This document shows positions 36,101 through 41,447 of a stretch of 64,000 nt of DNA, piece after piece. The position numbers and the translations under genes are program-made. Numbering within the stretch: position 1 is the first letter of the stretch; each line of letters opens with the position of its first letter. Source of the DNA: Planctomycetaceae bacterium (GTDB lineage Bacteria > Planctomycetota > Phycisphaerae > SM23-33); the NCBI GenBank assembly GCA_021371965.1, contig JAJFVE010000111.1, positions 1 through 64,000 of the forward strand. The letters are read 5' to 3'. The notes below the pieces were generated by a model that had not been told where the DNA came from, did no database searches, and saw only the letters and a program-made list of their open reading frames with translations.

Positions 36101-36190
36101 GTCACGGCTTTGCCGGAACCTGCGACGATGGTGCTGTTCAGCACCGGCCTGGGCGTCATGGGGCTGTTGCGACGACGCAGGAAGGCATGA
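30134..36190 (+). CDS. Giant surface protein: IdeS-like cysteine protease domain, beta-solenoid, PEP-CTERM tail
   Basis: A 2018-residue protein. ATG at 30134 follows AAGGAGATC and opens a signal peptide ending near GIAGAQA. Residues about 35-260 resemble the IdeS/Mac (peptidase C66) fold: Cys107 in DDSCWAATASNMI, His198 in VPGHAFSVVAIT and Asp216 in FGHSDADED, in the right order. Two calcium-loop-like segments (DLNGSGLYD, DLNDNRQVDAGE) precede the Cys. Residues about 270-1890 are beta-solenoid repeats, with units such as LxVGxxGxGxFxQSGGTV alternating with GxYxLSGGxLxA. The end (LPEPATMVLFSTGLGVMGLLRRRRKA) is a PEP-CTERM tail for exosortase-type anchoring. It may be a self-processing or target-cleaving adhesin; that role is inference. 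Confidence 0.88.
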   Translation: MPRFKVSCRRMGSLLTLLWTIACACGIAGAQARYAGTWYDQDKYHLANQPQHGLSWTRNYYQDLNGSGLYDLGEPVSETFAQDLNDNRQVDAGENWGTWKADIDDSCWAATASNMIRTIGGGDYYHRWMYVDGMLSRDGSFTADWTRTGSIGTPLIRSGYRIVEASTGQDYAWTGSPVQECMDLLRQGLPLGMTVPGHAFSVVAITADTMTFGHSDADEDGLDYVTHSYTFENDRWRLDWDGNGNFDNLVGYTSFAAVKWTGAGTGGVTDEGIAQTSTRWEQAANWVGGQGPDASALAVVEFANGGLLHISSNVYAQKVTLLGQQTSAQLHAEGSLHLGALQVSESARLDAIDSRIFLDGDLISDGFVSLSNTTTTASGAARVGVNGSGSIDQGGGSLSTGEMLIGVWAEGNGHYTLSGGGQVTFQNAQVGVQGQGHFRQVSGTVSGSTMVLGAETGASGIVDVDGGTFGGGSITVGAAGEGTFRQSAGAVTVADALEVGHGASGTGSYQLSGGTLTANHIRLGYEGSGEFSQSGGSVDAAEVMIGERSSSVGTYTLSGNGSLSATIVNIGWAGRGQFVQSGGTVSVDQDLNLALGNPTATGAYEMSAGLLDVSAGRIVVGSGRRGTLWIGGGTAIADTLFLYYNDAHVGGTVGVGSAGVLRVNTIEHEEGESGSIELAGTLQLGYSGGSGSGSYVIPENKTLRADQSLVIGYDAAATVTATGYPSHVISQNLVLGDHATGRGTLDLLNCEVNAGTLTLGRAGYGRLRLASNYSEVECDTDVTLGSELGSTGVLEIVAGYFTAQTMNVGASGLGDVEQSAGLVTLGNLYLGSNAGGFGNYRIRDGHLSVAGGRIQLGQEGEGLFQLLGGEVVADELVFGNGASTFYSEGAGGSLKVRQITNRPDSFSVSGTLSMTTYYSSGEDAQLTVNAGQTVYAGVLYMDHAQVSVGDGGLLRAGYLQGYTNVSNNSLTIHSGGTVIAGELGLAQQDTFTGEADSILRVNSLSFAPAEFATGGHLQFGHAGGEGASAQTLAADRSLTVGGTLTIGYESDAVFSQEGNVQSLVTELGRGAAGAINQTGGTHVTNLLSLGVSAGHTGAYNYDGTTGALVMADQALVGSAAGAVGVFSQVEGLSQMMNSLVIGNESGSDGTFILDNGNVMAGTMTVGQSGVGRMEQTGGRVIVMNDLDIGNGAGSSGSFTTSGDAYVETMFLFVGGQGMGTFHQGGGTVQASMGMSVGSSAGTAVYQLTDGTLNTSTLSVGVDGAGRLALEGGVLSADELLMGSSGSLTSTAMSEIRVNKLTLSGTSFATNGAMEFGNGMGFSQGTTFTLAVSGSMTTGGALRVGHDAEAAFMQPGGTVQSLQTEVGYEAVGQYTQIAGTHNTGGLILGYHALGDGTYTLSGSGALNAASMMYVGHSGSGTFTQNGGTVTVGGWISLGQTTYGGGTYEMNAGLLQAWELDVGYGGGGEFRQVSGTVQLTGGNLNIGSLTNGHGSYTISGGILNAGGSRIEIGLEGIGSFALNGGVVIADEVRQGMHGSISSNGYSLLRVNRLTGFDSLATSGDIQIGHGGGSGSGQVTLAADKSLSISYLTVGYSASAEFSQTGGSNSMTSLHLGESAAVQGHYTITAGSLAAGSSIYSGYLGQGTLTQSGGTVTAANVLYLAYALGSSGRYELEGGSFSAPSQYVGYNGVGEFVHSGGTNQVTTLYVGRSAGGSGTYRLSGAGVLQVQMEEDIGYSSTGLFEQSGGTHSVTGALNVGVSKNKSGTFRLSGGSLNATGFYVGTQGLGQVQQSGGSAQAGTITLGVQATGAGSYDISGGSLNVGTLNVGRLGGGTLRITGAAAHITVSTKLSFGATAVFSAVAGSTIHMTGSQYTNESTDAGSLAGLANLTMVFEGGAGQIDFFEVAGRDLGLVPEGFDLNFTLGTLKLGGVDTGYVQLVNSFDNQPLWSGNEALYVNRLIVGNGSTLDLNGYHIYCYSYADLGGTVINGEVTALPEPATMVLFSTGLGVMGLLRRRRKA

Positions 36191-36216
36191 TCGCGCGGAC
36201 GATGAGCCTGGTGCGT

Positions 36217-37095
36217 TCACTTGCTGTTGGCGCTGGCGGGGGCCGACGCCGGTTGGCTCGCAGGCATGTAGGCCTCCGCTTCGGCCCGCATCGCCTCGGG
36301 CGAAAACTCCCTGGCAGGGCCGCTGTAACGGCGGAACGTGATGGGGTAGCGGTCCAGGCCAAGGGCCTTGATCAGCCAGTCGTGGGTGTGGCGCGGATTG
36401 ATCAGGAGCGGCCGGCGGAAGAGCTGACGCACGATATTCTCCGAGGCGTCGTCGCCGTAGCGGATCAACGGGTACTCGCCGCGGCCGAACTGCGGGTCCA
36501 TGTCGGTGATGGCGTGAAAGCAGTTCGAGGCATTGGCGTTCCGCGCCGCCCCGCCGATCTGATCGATGCACTGGTAGCCGATGCGTCCGGACTCGATGAA
36601 GCCCTTCTGCTCGATGAACCGCAGGTAGAGCCCCCGCCAGATTTCGTACGGCCCCCAGAGGGAGACCCGCTCCTGCTGCTTAAGCATCTCCTGGATCGTC
36701 GCGTCGAGCCCCAGGTTGACGCCCTTCTCGGGCGTGAGCCTTCCCGGGACGATCTCCAGCGTCGCCGGCATCCAACTGATCGTATCGACGGCAATGATCC
36801 GCCGAGGCTGGCCGGGCAGCTCGATCGTCCGCACGGCCGTGCCCCACGTGTGCGTGTAGCGCGGCTCGTGCGAAGGCCTCTGGGAACTGAAGATCAGGGC
36901 ATAGCAGTGCTCGTGCTCGGGCGTCGGCAAAGCCAGTAACTGCTCCGCGTTAAGCTGCCGCGCCGGCGTCAACGGCCGGGGGTCCCGACAACCGACCAAC
37001 GCCAGGCAAACCGCCACAAGCCATGCAGCCGCTGCCGCTTTGACCCACCGGTCGCCCCGCGTCTGATTCGTCAAAGCAGCAAGTTTTTCGCCCAT
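36217..37095 (-). CDS. Putative lipoprotein, unknown function
   Basis: A 292-residue protein with a hydrophobic leader ending in a lipobox (LALVGC) and a soluble domain that is alpha/beta by eye (AVRTIELPGQPRRIIAVDTISWMP). No family is recognised. An ATG at 37095 is preferred; an upstream GTG at 37104 is possible. It ends 26 bases from the stop of the giant surface protein (convergent). A Ser/Pro/Ala-rich tail closes the protein. Confidence 0.6.
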   Translation of the reverse strand: MGEKLAALTNQTRGDRWVKAAAAAWLVAVCLALVGCRDPRPLTPARQLNAEQLLALPTPEHEHCYALIFSSQRPSHEPRYTHTWGTAVRTIELPGQPRRIIAVDTISWMPATLEIVPGRLTPEKGVNLGLDATIQEMLKQQERVSLWGPYEIWRGLYLRFIEQKGFIESGRIGYQCIDQIGGAARNANASNCFHAITDMDPQFGRGEYPLIRYGDDASENIVRQLFRRPLLINPRHTHDWLIKALGLDRYPITFRRYSGPAREFSPEAMRAEAEAYMPASQPASAPASANSK

Positions 37096-37171
37096 AGCGC
37101 ACACTCGAGACTGATAGCCGCGATCAGCCGCGGCGGCCGCAGTATATCACCGGCCGCTTCGTGATGCGAGG

Positions 37172-37225
37172 CAGCACCGACCTGCCCGGCGGCTGGACAG
37201 TGCTCGCCAAGGCTGGCGGTAAGAG
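37172..37225 (+). pseudogene. Upstream copy of a ribbon-helix-helix gene fragment
   Basis: This 54-bp stretch is about 80-85% identical to 38002-38056, where the frame reads STDLHRRLDVLAKASGKS. It is a remnant or duplication product at the left side of the MNT-HEPN pair. It carries small indels and cannot encode a full protein. Confidence 0.6.
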
Positions 37226-37292
37226 ATTATGCTTGGGCTTGAATTTCGGTGGCTATGGGCTTAGTGTTGTTTGTCATAAGGCGATTCGGTCC

Positions 37293-37616
37293 ATGGGTGT
37301 AGACGAACAGACAATTCGGGAAGCGGTCTTGCTGCTGAAGAAAGCAGCCGATCCCAAGCGGATCATCTTGTTTGGCTCGCATGCAACCGGGCGCGCCGGC
37401 GAAGACAGCGACGTGGATTTCATGGTCATCGAGGCAGCGGTGCCCAACGTGATTGCCGAAACCGTTCGATTGCGCCGCGTTCTGAGCCCGCTGCGCATTC
37501 CCGTCGATATCATCGTCGTCAGCGAGGACTACTTCAATTACTGGGCCGACACGCCCGGCAACCTCATGTTCGAGGCCGCCACGGACGGCAAGGTTCTCTA
37601 TGACCAGGCCGCGTGA
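37293..37616 (+). CDS. MNT-type nucleotidyltransferase (antitoxin of a HEPN/MNT pair)
   Basis: A 107-residue minimal nucleotidyltransferase. The ATG at 37293 is chosen because the frame upstream is repeat-derived. The signature FGSHATGRAGEDSDVDFMV gives Gly28-Ser29 and Asp40, Asp42, and the third acidic residue is Asp72 (VDIIVV). In HEPN/MNT systems this protein neutralises the HEPN RNase by nucleotide transfer (AMPylation in MntA-type cases). Its last 17 bases overlap the start of the HEPN gene, as expected for a toxin-antitoxin operon. The spacing of G-S and D-x-D is intact, so activity is likely. Confidence 0.85.
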   Translation: MGVDEQTIREAVLLLKKAADPKRIILFGSHATGRAGEDSDVDFMVIEAAVPNVIAETVRLRRVLSPLRIPVDIIVVSEDYFNYWADTPGNLMFEAATDGKVLYDQAA

Positions 37617-37986
37617 ACAGGCGCTTGTACTTTTGGCCAAAGCGCGGCAGGACGAGGTCCTGCTGGAAGAGGTTCTTGCTTCGCCACGCGTCGCCGATGA
37701 AATCGTCGGGTTTCATGCCCAGCAGGCGATTGAGAAGTTGCTCAAGGCGGCCCTGTCCCTTCGCGAAATCCGTTACCGAAAGACCCATGATTTGCGAGAG
37801 CTTCTTGACCTGCTGCGAGACATAGGATGCGCTTTGCCAGAGAGGATCGATCGTGTCGACGACCTGACTCCTTACGGAACATTGCTTCGCTACGAAGCGA
37901 TGAGCCTGGACCAGCCGGTTGATCGCCAAGAGATGCTCGATCTGGTTCGGCAGGTTCGCCGATGGGTTGAGTCACAGCTTGGATAG
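37600..37986 (+). CDS. HEPN-domain protein (candidate RNase toxin)
   Basis: A 128-residue all-helical protein of the HEPN family. Typical features are FHAQQAIEKLLKAALS, the R-x4-H motif Arg58-His63 (RYRKTHDL), and the closing helices DLRELLDLLRDIG and RQEMLDLVRQVRRWVESQL. R-x4-H is the catalytic motif of HEPN RNases, so the protein is plausibly an active toxin. It is coupled by overlap to the upstream MNT gene. Together they form a two-gene HEPN/MNT module often seen in mobile or defence regions. Confidence 0.85.
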   Translation: MTRPREQALVLLAKARQDEVLLEEVLASPRVADEIVGFHAQQAIEKLLKAALSLREIRYRKTHDLRELLDLLRDIGCALPERIDRVDDLTPYGTLLRYEAMSLDQPVDRQEMLDLVRQVRRWVESQLG

Positions 37987-38000
37987 GCCCTGCACGGCCG

Positions 38001-38165
38001 GTCAGCACCGATCTGCACCGGCGGTTGGACGTGCTCGCCAAGGCCAGCGGCAAGAGCCTCAACTCCGTCGTGATTGAGACTTTGGAGCGCGAAGTCCAGA
38101 CAGCCGTCCCGCTTAAATCTCAGCCCGCCCATCGCCGCCGCGCTTCGCACCGCCCGAGACGGTGA
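38001..38165 (+). pseudogene. Fragment of a ribbon-helix-helix (HicB/Arc-type) antitoxin
   Basis: Reading from 38001 to a TGA at 38163-38165 gives 54 codons with VSTDLHRRLDVLAKASGKS followed by LNSVVIETLEREV. This is the C-terminal ribbon-helix-helix part of HicB/Arc-type antitoxins. There is no start codon with a ribosome binding site. The stretch 38002-38056 is duplicated at 37172-37225, on the other side of the MNT-HEPN genes. Confidence 0.65.
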
Positions 38166-38174
38166 CCGGGGTGC

Positions 38175-38308
38175 CACGCACAACTCCGTTGTGCGTGTCC
38201 CTGAACATTCAGAGCAGAACAGCTTGTCCTGCATCGGCCATTCTCATTTCCGCCGACGGTTCTTTCCTGGCCCAGGGCACATTGGCACGCACAACGGAGT
38301 TGTGCGTG
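38175..38308. repeat. Pair of CACGCACAAC hairpins in inverted orientation
   Basis: CACGCACAAC-TCC-GTTGTGCGTG at 38175-38197 and CACGCACAAC-GGA-GTTGTGCGTG at 38286-38308 are the same hairpin on opposite strands. They enclose about 88 bp. A third copy is at 47556-47578. The loop is GGA on one strand, which places it in the RGA-loop family. The rest of 38166-38465 contains a GGGGACGG-type motif near 38410 but no gene. Confidence 0.85.
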
Positions 38309-38465
38309 GCACCCGACCGCCAAGGCCTTCTCAGGTACCCATGCCACCCGCCGGACAACTCGCTCCTCACGGTGACTCGCTGGCTTCTTCATGCATGAAT
38401 TAAATAAGTCCGTCCCCAGAACTCCAGGACCTGCCCCCTTTTCCTCAAGGCAAATCCAATGAGTT

Positions 38466-38762
38466 TCAAGCCTTGCTGCGAGCACTCCGAAATGAGACCA
38501 CTGCTGCCTCCAGAAGTGGCTCAACATCTGCTGTGAAGTCCAAGGGCCTCGGATCGAGAACCATCCCTGTCAAGTGAGTTGAACGCGGGCCGGGGTCGGC
38601 AGCAGGGATTGAAAGGCCATCAGGCCAATTGGGGAGCCCCGCAGATTCTTCCCTCACCACCAACACCGTCTGTTCATTATCCCAACTCAACACCCAGACG
38701 GCTTCTGGTGCTCGCTCTTGTAGATAATATTGCGCTCGCTGATAGATTTCTTGAGGAGTCAT
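38466..38762 (-). CDS. Small hypothetical protein
   Basis: A 98-residue protein starting at ATG 38762 with AAGG ten bases upstream. Sequence such as QRAQYYLQERAPEAVWVLSWDNEQTVLVVREE is protein-like and matches the usual length of a small soluble immunity- or adaptor-type protein, but I do not recognise a family. GC content is lower than the neighbouring catabolic genes, consistent with an accessory origin. Confidence 0.5.
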   Translation of the reverse strand: MTPQEIYQRAQYYLQERAPEAVWVLSWDNEQTVLVVREESAGLPNWPDGLSIPAADPGPRSTHLTGMVLDPRPLDFTADVEPLLEAAVVSFRSARSKA

Positions 38763-38896
38763 AGAATCTGTACCTTATGCCCCGTGAGAAAACCGTCCCG
38801 GTGGCGACAGACACACTGTATCATCTTCACATCGCCAAGGTCAATTGTCGAGGTGGATTAACCCGACGTGCTGATACTCTCGTACTCTTGATCTGC

Positions 38897-39178
38897 CTAC
38901 CACTTCGCTCCTTCAGGGTGCGGGCACTGCTTGCCCTTGAGATGAGCGAGGATGGCCACCAGGCAACCGCAGTGGCGGCAGGTGGTGGAGTATTGGAGGT
39001 CTTCGCAGGCGGCGCAGGTCTTGAGGCGGCGATGGATGGTTGGCTCGTCGGCTAAGGGCTGGGGATGATCGCGGAGGTACTCGTCAAGGATGCGCTGGAC
39101 CTCGTGCGGGGGGATTCGCACGCTGGTGCGGCAGCCTTTGCAGTTTTCCGTCGCGGTGGATGGGGAGTCAGACGGCAT
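38897..39178 (-). CDS. Small Cys-rich zinc-ribbon protein (DUF6171-like)
   Basis: A 93-residue protein. Two CxxC-type knuckles are seen: CKGC near the N-terminus, and CAAC...CRHCGC further on, followed by a closing CPHPEGAKW. The pattern LADEPTIHRRLKTCAACEDL is similar to the small DUF6171 family, in which the same Cys spacing and C-terminal CP...W are found. The start at 39178 is tentative; an upstream start at 39214 is possible. Function is unknown. Confidence 0.55.
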   Translation of the reverse strand: MPSDSPSTATENCKGCRTSVRIPPHEVQRILDEYLRDHPQPLADEPTIHRRLKTCAACEDLQYSTTCRHCGCLVAILAHLKGKQCPHPEGAKW

Positions 39179-39190
39179 TACAAAACCTGC

Positions 39191-39552
39191 CCGCCCCGCT
39201 GGGGCGGTCGTCATGAGGAACCTGTACCGGGGGCCTCGCCCCCGGCTATGTCCTTATCGCCCCGCTGGGGGCGAAGATAACTCGCGGGCGGGACGCCCGC
39301 GGGACACGCGGACGGACGTCCGCTTACACGAACAGCAGACGAGGGCAAGATGCCCTCGCCACGCGCGGAGGGGACGTCCGCGACACGGATAACAGGCATG
39401 GGCGGGACGCCCATGCCACACAACAAGAGCATGGGCGAGACGCCCATGCCACACGGCAAGAGCATACGCGAGACGCCCATGCTACTCACGGGGAAGATGC
39501 CCGTGCTACGGGGGACGCCCGTGCCACTGCGGACGCCCGTGATACGGGTCCG
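39191..39552. repeat. Array of at least ten short hairpins, several with RGA loops
   Basis: The array contains, in order, hairpins such as CCGCCCCGCTGGGGCGG, GCGGGCG-GGA-CGCCCGC, GAGGGCA-AGA-TGCCCTC, GCATGGGCG-GGA-CGCCCATGC, GCATGGGCG-AGA-CGCCCATGC and CACGGGGA-AGA-TGCCCGTG. The stem sequence changes from unit to unit and stays complementary, while the loop is AGA or GGA. Units are joined by short CCAC-type spacers. No CRISPR-like constant spacing is present. Following it, 39553-39587 carries the ATTACTGATT motif seen at 49990-51128. Confidence 0.9.
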
Positions 39553-39587
39553 GCCGATTACTGATTATCGATTACTGATTACTGTTG

Positions 39588-41057
39588 TTACGCTATTTCC
39601 AGCACCACCACGCTTCTTGGGGGCAGCTTGACGGTCAGTTTGCCGGCCTTGAGGGTGGCGCCGTCGAAGTCCTGGGGCTTGACGGCGTTGGGCTTGTCGA
39701 AGGTGTTGCAGGTGTTGATAGCCGGGGCGGTCAGAACCGTGCCGGTGATCTTCGCGCCGTCGGCGCCGCGCACCAGGCCGGAAATCTCCTGCGCCTTGTC
39801 GGCGTCCAGGTTGCACAGCGAAACATGCACCTTGCCCGCAGCGTCCTTCGAGGCCGACGCGCTGACGGCTGGAACCGTCACGTCCTGGCAGACGTAGTTG
39901 TCGCTCTCGATGGCCATGTTGAGGGCGGCCGCATCCTGGTGTACCTGGAACATGTCGAAGACATGGTACGTCGGCGTCAGGATCATCTTCTTGCCTTCGG
40001 TGAGCACGACGGCCTGGAGCACGTTGATCGTCTGGGCGATATTCGCGATGCGAACGCGCTTGCAGTGCTTGTGGAAGATGTTGAACGTCACGCCGGCGAC
40101 CAGGGCGTCGCGGATGGAGTTCTGCTGGTACAGGAAGCCGGGGTTGGTGCCCGGCTCGCAGGCGTGCCAGGCGCCCCATTCGTCGACGACCAGCGGCACG
40201 GAGGCCTGCGGGTCGTACTTGTCCATCACGGTGCTGTGGCGCGCGACGAACTCGTCCATCTGCAGGGCGGTCTTGAGCTGCCAGGCCCAGTCGATCTCCT
40301 CAAACTGCGTCGCCGAGCGGGAGTTCTTGCCCGAGCCGCAGTAGAAGTGATAGCTCAGGCCCTGCATGCGGCCGTAGCACTCGCGCATGAGCACGTCGGT
40401 CCAGTTGTAGTTGTCATTCCACGAGCCGCAGGCGATCCGGAAGAGCTGGTTGCCCGAGAAATTGCGGCAGTATGTGGCGTAGCGGCGATAGTTGTCGGCA
40501 TAATATTCGGGGCGCATCGAGCCGCCGCAGCCCCAGTTCTCATTGCCGACGCCCCAGAACTTGATCTTCCAGGGTTTCTCGCGGCCGTTCTTTCGGCGCA
40601 GGTCCGTCATCGGGCTCTTGCCGTCGAAGGTGATGTACTCGACCCACTGCTGCATTTCCTGCACGGTGCCCGATCCGACGTTGCCGCAGATGTAGGGCTC
40701 GGTGCCAAGCTGCTCGCAGAGGTCGAAGAACTCGTGCGTGCCGAAGTGGTTGTTCTCGACGACTCCGCCCCAATGCGTGTTGATCATCTTGGGCCGCTGG
40801 TTCCTGGGGCCGATGCCGTCCATCCAGTGGTACTCGTCGGCGAAGCACCCGCCCGGCCAGCGCAGGTTCGGGATGCCCATCTTCTTGAGGGCCTTGACGA
40901 TGTCGTTGCGGATCCCGCGCGTGTTGGGGATGCTCGATTTCTCGCCCGTCCAGTAGCCGTCGTAGATGCAGCGGCCCAGGTGCTCGGAGAAATGCCCGTA
41001 CACGTGCTTGTCGATGGTCCCGACCGGCTGGTCGGCGTTAATCCAAAGTTTGTTCAT
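39588..41057 (-). CDS. Alpha-L-arabinofuranosidase, GH51
   Basis: A 489-residue enzyme of the compact bacterial GH51 group (AbfA type), cytoplasmic, with no signal peptide. The start [29 protein letters not shown] is the classical beginning. Acid/base Glu173 lies in WGVGNENWG and nucleophile Glu293 in VVDEWGAWH. It hydrolyses terminal arabinofuranosyl residues from arabino-oligosaccharides that reach the cell. The C-terminal beta domain ends VVVLEIA. It is divergent from the LamG gene, with a GACGAG-ended repeat element between them. Confidence 0.95.
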   Translation of the reverse strand: MNKLWINADQPVGTIDKHVYGHFSEHLGRCIYDGYWTGEKSSIPNTRGIRNDIVKALKKMGIPNLRWPGGCFADEYHWMDGIGPRNQRPKMINTHWGGVVENNHFGTHEFFDLCEQLGTEPYICGNVGSGTVQEMQQWVEYITFDGKSPMTDLRRKNGREKPWKIKFWGVGNENWGCGGSMRPEYYADNYRRYATYCRNFSGNQLFRIACGSWNDNYNWTDVLMRECYGRMQGLSYHFYCGSGKNSRSATQFEEIDWAWQLKTALQMDEFVARHSTVMDKYDPQASVPLVVDEWGAWHACEPGTNPGFLYQQNSIRDALVAGVTFNIFHKHCKRVRIANIAQTINVLQAVVLTEGKKMILTPTYHVFDMFQVHQDAAALNMAIESDNYVCQDVTVPAVSASASKDAAGKVHVSLCNLDADKAQEISGLVRGADGAKITGTVLTAPAINTCNTFDKPNAVKPQDFDGATLKAGKLTVKLPPRSVVVLEIA

Positions 41058-41130
41058 TGAGTGTTCCTTTCGTGGAAAGGCATTATCACTTGCGCGCGGG
41101 CGGTGTCAATATGTCGGCCTCGAATAGGGC

Positions 41131-41390
41131 GAAGAAAAAAGCCGACGACGAGGACGAGGACGAGGACGAGGACGATGAAACGGGATAGGGGAGTGCGGGA
41201 TTACTGGATCGAGAAGATTAAGAGGATTGGGATCAGGGTCGAAGAGTTAGCGGCGTAGCCCGCCACGGCGGATCTTCGACTTGCTCCGCGCGTTTACAGG
41301 GTCTGAAGAACCGCGTCGAGCAAGCTCGACCGCTAACGTCCCCCTCGGGTCCCGTTTTTCGTCCTCGTCCTCGTCGTCGGTTGTTATCTT
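41131..41390. repeat. About 260-bp element with GACGAG-repeat ends, copy 1
   Basis: The left end holds GCCGACGACGAGGACGAGGA plus further GACGAG units (to about 41175). The right end (41359-41383) reads TCGTCCTCGTCCTCGTCGTC, the inverse. Between them lie about 180 bp including CGTCGAGCAAGCTCGACCGC. A second element with the same ends is at 56866-57077. An open frame across it encodes only low-complexity Arg/Thr-rich sequence and is rejected. Confidence 0.75.
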
Positions 41391-41447
41391 TTGAGACGAA
41401 ACAAGTCTTACAGCCTGCGGTTCAATCTCTACAAGGAGCTAAAAACT

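Noticed and set aside
39191..39552. Possible CRISPR array
   Set aside because: Units are palindromes of varying sequence without constant repeats or regular spacers, and no cas genes are nearby.
41061..41258. Plus-strand frame of 65 codons upstream of LamG protein A
   Set aside because: Lies in the GACGAG element and encodes low-complexity Arg/Thr repeats.
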